From CAZVLE01 sp964627855 (GTDB lineage Bacteria > Bacillota > Dethiobacteria > DTU022): DNA of 38,030 nucleotides. Shown here in pieces: positions 33,310 through 38,030 of this stretch (positions within the stretch are counted from its first letter, which is position 1; each line of letters starts with the position of its first letter). The notes under the pieces were generated by a model. It was not told the DNA's origin, did not search any database, and saw only the letters and a program-made list of their open reading frames with translations. Location: assembly GCA_964627855.1 (NCBI GenBank), contig CAZVLE010000027.1, positions 1 through 38,030 on the forward strand, in the 5' to 3' direction. The translations under genes and the position numbers were made by a program.

Positions 33310-34662
33310 TTACTCGATTGGGAATCCGGTCAGGTCCGCCAGATCAAGTTCAAGCTCTTCAAAGGCATCAGCAGCATTTGTCTGTCCGGTCAGAACACCG
33401 TGCACTGCACGATAGAAAAGCTCTGAAACAGCGGCATACTGCGGAGCAGTGGCCGTTGACGGACGGGCAACAGCATTGATGAAAACGTCGTAAAGACTGT
33501 CAAAGAACGGCGCTGCCTCCAGGACATCAGGGTCATCATAGAGACTCATGATGGTCGGGTTAAAGGTTCCCTCCACAGCGCGATACTTCTGGCCATCATA
33601 AGAAGCCATATAGAGAGCGACGTCGGCAGCAACCTCGGGATTATTGCTATACCTGCTGACAGCAAGCTGCCAGCCACCGAGGGTTGCAGCACCGGCACCA
33701 CTTCTGCCTGCCGGCAGAGGCGAAACGTCAAAGTTGCCTGCTACAGCGCTGTCGTCTGCCATGCTGGTTGCATAGGCATAGGGCCAGTTACGCATAAAAG
33801 CGGCGTTGCCGGCATGCCAGACAGCACGTGACTCTTCTTCAGCCATGGTGGTTACACCTTCAGGTGAGATTGTGCCCACCCAGCCGGCAGCCTGATCAAC
33901 TATTTCAATGGCATTGGGATTATTGATGGTGATCACACTGTCAGGGCTGATGATCGTTCCACCGTCGTTGGAAGCAATCCATTCGAGTGCGTCGCAGGTC
34001 AGACCTTCATAAGCATTGCCCTGCCAGACAAAACCCCAGAAATCGGGATTGCCATCTGCCCGCTCACCATCCTGAATAGTCTGGGCATACTCTTCCAGCT
34101 CGTCCCAGGTTTGCGGAACATCGAGACCATATTTCTCGAGCAGATCGGTGCGGTAGTAAAGCAACCCGGCATCAGTAAACCAGGGGATGCCGACCAGCCT
34201 GCCGTCCACAGTGTTGTTTTCTACAATGGCTGGGAAGTGATCGCCGGCAACAGCGGCAGCACCATACTCATTAAGATCTACAAAATGCTCGGCCATGTCA
34301 CCGGGCCAGATCACGTCGATCTGGTAAACGTCGACTTCAGAGCTCTGGGCTTCAAAGAACTGCAGGTAGAGGCCAAGGCGGTCTTCAACCATGTCAGGTG
34401 TATCAAGCACATTAACAATTACACCCGGGTTATCATCCATGTACATCTCGGCCAGGTCCCTGGTCAACTCAAGCTCCATGCCAACTGCACCTGCTGCAAT
34501 TGTAACGACGACACCATCAACCGGTGCTTCTGGCACATCATCGTCAGCAGGCACATCTACATCGGGATCCGGCGCTACATCGGGCTGGGCACAACCCACA
34601 GCCAGAAGCATACTTAACACCAGCAGTAATACCAAGCTAAACCATACCTTACTTTTTAACAT
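33310..34662 (-). CDS. ABC sugar-binding lipoprotein (CUT1, trehalose/maltose type)
   Basis: This 450-residue extracellular solute-binding protein has a lipoprotein signal: LKSKVWF then a hydrophobic core and LLAVGC at about 19-24, so the mature protein is anchored through Cys24. An acidic Asp/Pro/Val-rich linker follows (about 25-50). The body has features of the ThuE/LpqY trehalose/maltose-binding group: PWFTDAGLLYYRTDLLEKYG, PQTWDELEEYAQTIQDGERADGNPDFWGFVWQGNAYEGLTCDALEW. GAGGAGG supports ATG 34662; the frame itself extends upstream to 34701. It delivers the sugar to the two permeases encoded just upstream. The exact ligand is not certain. Confidence 0.92.
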   Translation of the reverse strand: MLKSKVWFSLVLLLVLSMLLAVGCAQPDVAPDPDVDVPADDDVPEAPVDGVVVTIAAGAVGMELELTRDLAEMYMDDNPGVIVNVLDTPDMVEDRLGLYLQFFEAQSSEVDVYQIDVIWPGDMAEHFVDLNEYGAAAVAGDHFPAIVENNTVDGRLVGIPWFTDAGLLYYRTDLLEKYGLDVPQTWDELEEYAQTIQDGERADGNPDFWGFVWQGNAYEGLTCDALEWIASNDGGTIISPDSVITINNPNAIEIVDQAAGWVGTISPEGVTTMAEEESRAVWHAGNAAFMRNWPYAYATSMADDSAVAGNFDVSPLPAGRSGAGAATLGGWQLAVSRYSNNPEVAADVALYMASYDGQKYRAVEGTFNPTIMSLYDDPDVLEAAPFFDSLYDVFINAVARPSTATAPQYAAVSELFYRAVHGVLTGQTNAADAFEELELDLADLTGFPIE

Positions 34663-34746
34663 TACTTGTTCCTCCTCTTTATTATTTAATCTTACAAGCA
34701 AAATAATTTCTTCAGCATCACCCCTTTCAAGGTTATTTTAGATAAC

Positions 34747-35619
34747 TTAGCCTTTTACCGCCCCGGCAGTCAGGCCGGCCACTATGCGGCGCTGGAAGAT
34801 CAGAACCAGGGCTACCAGGGGTACTGTTACCAATACCGCTGCGGCCATTATCTCACCGAAAGGTTCCTGGCGGGCTATTGCCCCTGTGAAATAGGCGATA
34901 GCCACCGGAACCGTGCGCGCTGCCGGATCGATGGTAGTAAAGGTCAGGGCAAAGAGGTATTCATTCCAGGCTGCGATAAAGGCCAGCAGACCGGTAGTTA
35001 CCAGGGCCGGTGCAGTCAGGGGTAATAAAATGCGATGAAAGGTCTGAAAAGGTGTAGCACCGTCAACCTGGGCCGACTCCATCAGGGCATCGGGCAGTTC
35101 CTTAAAAAAGGCCGTCAAAACCCAGGTGGTAAAGGGGAGAGTAAAGATCATATAAGAGAGGATCATACTAAACCTGGCTGAAAGCCCGAGGGCAGTAATC
35201 ACAGCATAGAGCCCGGTTAAGACAGTAACCTGGGGGAACATGGTCATGGCCAGGATCAGGTAAAGGGCCGGCCGGCGTCCCCGAAAACGCAATTTACCCA
35301 AAGCGAAGGCGGCAAAAGAACCGGCCACCAGGGCAAGTATTGTTGTAGAAGTGGCCACTACAGTGCTGTTGACCAGGCCACGCAGGAATTGGCCATCCCT
35401 TAAAACACTTGCATAGTTTTGCAAGGTCGGCGAAAATTCCAGAGTCTGAGGATCACGGGGAATAGCGGTTGCCGGGGTCATGAAAAGCTGGGATTCTGTT
35501 TTAAAGGACGAATTAACGGCCCAGTAAAACGGAAAGAGCAGGTAGAAAAGAATAAATATGATCATCAGGTTAAAACCAATTCTTTTGAGCAGGCCCAGAA
35601 ACCCTTTTTGTTTTTTCAT
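34747..35619 (-). CDS. ABC sugar permease, MalG type
   Basis: This 290-residue permease has six membrane helices and the EAA-loop DALMESAQVDGATPFQTFHRILLPLTAPAL (about 190-219) that contacts the ATPase. The N-terminal FPFYWAVNSSFKTESQLF is typical of MalG-type CUT1 subunits. Its start overlaps the stop of the MalF-type gene by 4 bases (ATGA), giving coupled translation and equal subunit amounts. The two form the heterodimeric channel. Confidence 0.93.
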   Translation of the reverse strand: MKKQKGFLGLLKRIGFNLMIIFILFYLLFPFYWAVNSSFKTESQLFMTPATAIPRDPQTLEFSPTLQNYASVLRDGQFLRGLVNSTVVATSTTILALVAGSFAAFALGKLRFRGRRPALYLILAMTMFPQVTVLTGLYAVITALGLSARFSMILSYMIFTLPFTTWVLTAFFKELPDALMESAQVDGATPFQTFHRILLPLTAPALVTTGLLAFIAAWNEYLFALTFTTIDPAARTVPVAIAYFTGAIARQEPFGEIMAAAVLVTVPLVALVLIFQRRIVAGLTAGAVKG

Positions 35620-36731
35620 TCCCGATCAACCCCCATCATCTTGATATAGGAAATGGCAAAGCCAAAGATAAGGATAAAGATGATCACCCCAATAGCAGAG
35701 GCCAGTCCCATCTGGCGATTACCGATAAGCTGGAAGTAATTATAGCTGGCCATCGAGTAAGCGCTGCTGCCGAGAACAACCTGGAAGATATCGAAGACCC
35801 GTAACGCGTCGAGGGTACGAAAAATGAGGGCTACGGCGATGGCCGGCTTTAGAAGGGGAAGGGTGATGGTGAAAAACTGCCTGATCTTACTGGCGCCATC
35901 TATCTCCGCAGCCTCAAAGATATCTTCCGGCAGTATCTGCAATCCGGCCAGTAAAAGCAAAGCCATAAAGGGTGTGGTTTTCCAAACATCTATGGCTACC
36001 ATGGCCTGCAGCTGATATCCACCAGTAGCAAGAAAAGCGATGGGCTGATCAATTACCCCGATCCGATCTAAAAAAGCATTAAAAAGGCCAATCCGGCTCG
36101 GCGCAAGCATCCATTCCCACATCCGGGCAGAGACAACTGTTATAACCGCCCAGGGGACAAGCATGGCTGCCCGCATACCTCCCCTGAACATGAACTTGCT
36201 GTTGACAACAAGCGCTATGATCAAGCCAAGGATCAACTCCAGAAAAACAGATATTACGGTAAAGACAACGGTATTGTTAACAGCTTCGATGAAACTGGGA
36301 TCTGTAGCTCCGAAAACATACTGCTTGCCAAAGAGATTAAACTGAGTTATTTCCCGGTAGCGGCGCGGTTCCCGGGGCAGCACGTCGAGCGGCCGTTCAT
36401 AAACTGTTTTTCCTGTGTCAGGATCAATCAGCAGCTGTCCTGTAACTTCGTCAATCACCGGCTGCAACTCAGTAATATGGACACTGAGCAGACGCCTGTA
36501 ATTATCAAAGCCGATAAAATTGGTTTCTTCGCCGCTGGCAAAAACCCGGTCGGTAAAACTGGTGTAAAAGACCTGGATAAGGGGATAAAAAGCAATCAGG
36601 GCTATGATAATAAGAGCTGGAAGCAGCAAACGAAAAGCCAGTTTTTCTTCCCGTTTGGCCAGGTCTGACATCCCCCTTTTCAGGGGTTTAGAGCTTTTCT
36701 TAGAAAGCACCTTCTCATGATTACTTGCCAC
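35616..36731 (-). CDS. ABC sugar permease, MalF type
   Basis: This 371-residue permease has an N-terminal helix starting near 30 (LAFRLLLPALIIIALIAFYPLIQVFYTSF), a large extracytoplasmic segment (about 65-155), then the core helices and an EAA loop DIFEAAEIDGASKIRQFFTITLPLLKP. The extracytoplasmic insert of about 80 residues is longer than in typical Gram-positive MalF relatives, which run about 290-310 residues. It heterodimerises with the next gene's product. It lies 58 bases after the lacI stop, without an evident promoter in the gap, so it is probably transcribed with lacI. Confidence 0.92.
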   Translation of the reverse strand: MASNHEKVLSKKSSKPLKRGMSDLAKREEKLAFRLLLPALIIIALIAFYPLIQVFYTSFTDRVFASGEETNFIGFDNYRRLLSVHITELQPVIDEVTGQLLIDPDTGKTVYERPLDVLPREPRRYREITQFNLFGKQYVFGATDPSFIEAVNNTVVFTVISVFLELILGLIIALVVNSKFMFRGGMRAAMLVPWAVITVVSARMWEWMLAPSRIGLFNAFLDRIGVIDQPIAFLATGGYQLQAMVAIDVWKTTPFMALLLLAGLQILPEDIFEAAEIDGASKIRQFFTITLPLLKPAIAVALIFRTLDALRVFDIFQVVLGSSAYSMASYNYFQLIGNRQMGLASAIGVIIFILIFGFAISYIKMMGVDRE

Positions 36732-36789
36732 CTTTTTCCCTCCCTTATATATTTTGACAAAAACTCCCCAAAAACAACAGGGCTGACAT

Positions 36790-37824
36790 TTAAGTATACA
36801 GGGGTACTGATTCTAAACCCTGTCTGGCAGTACTGTCCCGGAAAACAATGCTATGGGGCAAAATGATATCACACTTATCAAAATCAATGCCTTCTATTAT
36901 TTTGATTAACCTGTCTGCTGCCATCCTGCCCATCTCATCAATGGGCTGGTGGACAGTTGTGAGGGTGGGATAAAAAAAAGAAGCCATCGGCACATCATCA
37001 AATCCGGCCACTTCAATATCAGCTGGAACATTGAGACCACAGTCAATAATTGCCCTGATAGCGCCGAATGCCATCAGGTCGCAGGCTACGAAAAGAGCCT
37101 GCAGGTCAATCTTTTCACTTAACATCTGTTTGACTATTTTATAACCGTCGTTTACCTCAAGCGGGCCGGTCCTGATCAGCTGATCGTCAATGGGCACCCC
37201 ATAATCCTCAAGCGCCTGCCTGTACCCGAGGTATCTTTCTTTACCGGAATATTCATCTTCTAAGGGAGCGCAGACCATGCCAACCCTGGTATAGCCTTTT
37301 TCTAAAAAACAACGGGTAATATCATAAGCCGCCTTCCGGTTATCGATACGGATACAGATTGCAGAGCGGCTTTCTTCACAACCTGCATTGACCAGGGCAA
37401 CCGGCAGGAAAGATCTTTTAAAAAATGCTTTCGACTCTTCAGTTAATTGTGAAGACAAAAAAATGATGCCATCAACCCTTTTTTCCTGCAGCATCATCAA
37501 TAATTCTATTTCTTTTTCCGGTGCATTATGTGAATTACAAACGAAGATGTTATAACCATTACTGTAGGCAACACCTTCAATGCCCTTCAGTAAAACTGAA
37601 ACAAAGAGGTTGGCGCTGTCAGTAACAATCACGCCGATGATTCGACTTTTCTTGAAAACCAGGCTCCTGGCAGCCGGGTTGGGTTTGAATTCGAGTTCTT
37701 CGATAGCCTTTAAAACACGGGCCCTCGTTTCTTCCCGGACCGGTTTGGTGTTGTTGAGCACCCTTGAAACTGTTGCCTTGGAAACACCGGCTTTCCTGGC
37801 CACCTGATCAATTGTTGCCGGCAT
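36790..37824 (-). CDS. LacI-family repressor of the sugar operon
   Basis: This 344-residue regulator has an N-terminal helix-turn-helix (ATIDQVARKAGVSKATVSRVLNNTKPV, residues 3-29) and hinge helix NPAARSLVFKKS. A sugar-binding domain of the periplasmic-binding-protein type runs from about 62 to the end (GVIVTDSANLFVSVLLKGIE, VDGIIFLSS, VAGFDDVPMASFFYPTLTTVHQP). AGGAGG seven bases upstream fixes ATG 37824 against the longer open frame. A perfect palindromic operator in its own promoter indicates autorepression, and the following seven genes are probably under the same control. The inducer is likely the imported disaccharide or a product of it. Confidence 0.92.
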   Translation of the reverse strand: MPATIDQVARKAGVSKATVSRVLNNTKPVREETRARVLKAIEELEFKPNPAARSLVFKKSRIIGVIVTDSANLFVSVLLKGIEGVAYSNGYNIFVCNSHNAPEKEIELLMMLQEKRVDGIIFLSSQLTEESKAFFKRSFLPVALVNAGCEESRSAICIRIDNRKAAYDITRCFLEKGYTRVGMVCAPLEDEYSGKERYLGYRQALEDYGVPIDDQLIRTGPLEVNDGYKIVKQMLSEKIDLQALFVACDLMAFGAIRAIIDCGLNVPADIEVAGFDDVPMASFFYPTLTTVHQPIDEMGRMAADRLIKIIEGIDFDKCDIILPHSIVFRDSTARQGLESVPLYT

Positions 37825-37849
37825 AGAGTATGACCTCCTGCTTAATTGT

Positions 37850-37878
37850 ATTATAGGAAACCGGTTTCCCGATGTCAA
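37850..37878 (-). promoter_or_regulatory. Consensus sigma-A promoter with LacI operator in the spacer
   Basis: On the minus strand TTGACA (37878-37873) and TATAAT (37855-37850) are both exact consensus with a 17-base spacer. Fourteen of the spacer bases, GGAAACCGGTTTCC (37869-37856), form a perfect palindrome of the central-CG type bound by LacI/CcpA-family proteins. Binding there would block RNA polymerase directly. It lies 26 bases upstream of the lacI start codon. Confidence 0.9.
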
Positions 37879-37951
37879 GCTTTTTTTTGAATTGGTTGAA
37901 AAGGCAAGTAAATGAAGTAGGACACCAGTACCGGGTTCATTGTCTTGCGGG

Positions 37952-38030
37952 TTAGACGAACATCTGCTGTAACAAGCCTTTTTTCTGCTCCCGGAGGGCG
38001 TCGAGCTTTTCTTTTTCTTTTTCGATCTTG
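37952..38030 (-). CDS. hsdS: C-terminal end of a probable type I restriction specificity subunit
   Basis: The last 25 codons of a gene entering from the right edge read KIEKEKEKLDALREQKKGLLQQMFV and then a stop. A coiled-coil tail ending in (L/R)xEQKKGLLQQ(M/L)F is the usual C-terminus of HsdS proteins, where it follows the second conserved region. Only the tail is present, so the call rests on this short motif. The gap 37879-37951 contains an 8-T run on the plus strand and nothing else recognisable. Confidence 0.7.
   Translation of the reverse strand, partial: KIEKEKEKLDALREQKKGLLQQMFV

Noticed and set aside
34111..34617. 168-codon open frame on the plus strand
   Set aside because: It lies entirely antisense to the binding-protein gene, whose frame has a lipobox and family motifs; the antisense product resembles nothing.

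Overview
The window reads as a Bacillota (Clostridia-like) chromosome, probably an anaerobe. The evidence is strong AGGAGG-type ribosome binding sites, consensus sigma-A promoters, a selenium/sulfur-associated YedE-TusA pair with a LysR gene, and acyl-CoA catabolic genes of the kind found in syntrophic or fermentative anaerobes. Taxonomy is an inference; there is no rRNA or other marker gene here. No tRNA, rRNA, CRISPR array or prophage was seen.

Left part (1-14828): a carboxylate-catabolism island. A small two-helix membrane protein and an SSS-family (acetate-permease-like) symporter are followed by a terminator, then by two tandem phenylacetate-CoA-ligase-family proteins. The second of these has lost the P-loop and YGxTE motifs. 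A convergent MerR-TetR fusion regulator separates them from a seven-gene rightward cluster with a good promoter at 6542-6570. The cluster encodes a (3R)-hydroxyacyl-CoA dehydrogenase of the MFE-2 type, a MaoC hydratase 2, an HMG-CoA-synthase-like protein fused to a DUF35 Zn-ribbon/OB domain (its expected catalytic Cys is replaced), an SCP-x-type thiolase with intact catalytic residues, a crotonase, a COG1233 FAD oxidoreductase, and an FNR-type reductase with a C-terminal [2Fe-2S] domain. Inferred job: import a carboxylic acid, activate it to a CoA thioester, and shorten it by a beta-oxidation-like route whose C-C cleaving step and electron outlet look unusual. The substrate cannot be read from sequence.

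Middle (14829-26622): a 449-bp convergent intergenic region with several complementary segments; the tusA-yedE operon with its divergent LysR gene; a decayed response-regulator/HD-GYP pseudogene; two divergent radical SAM genes (one YgiQ-type); a YczE-type membrane protein; a FabG-like SDR; a monoglyceride-lipase-like hydrolase; and a large GAF-PAS3-GGDEF-HD-GYP cyclic-di-GMP protein.

Right part (26639-37878, minus strand): one eight-gene disaccharide operon, lacI, two MalFG-type permeases, lipoprotein binding protein, GH65 phosphorylase, MalK/UgpC-type ATPase, beta-phosphoglucomutase and GH31 alpha-glucosidase (order as listed except that the binding protein follows the two permeases). lacI is read from a consensus promoter (TTGACA-17-TATAAT) whose spacer holds a perfect 14-bp palindrome. 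The logic is: import an alpha-glucoside, phosphorolyse it with GH65 to beta-glucose-1-phosphate, and convert that to glucose-6-phosphate with beta-PGM. At the right edge is the C-terminal tail of a probable type I restriction HsdS subunit.

A 126-bp element with perfect 27-bp terminal inverted repeats occurs twice, in opposite orientations (22773-22898 and 26639-26764). A third, single arm lies at 83-107. It looks like a REP/MITE-type family.
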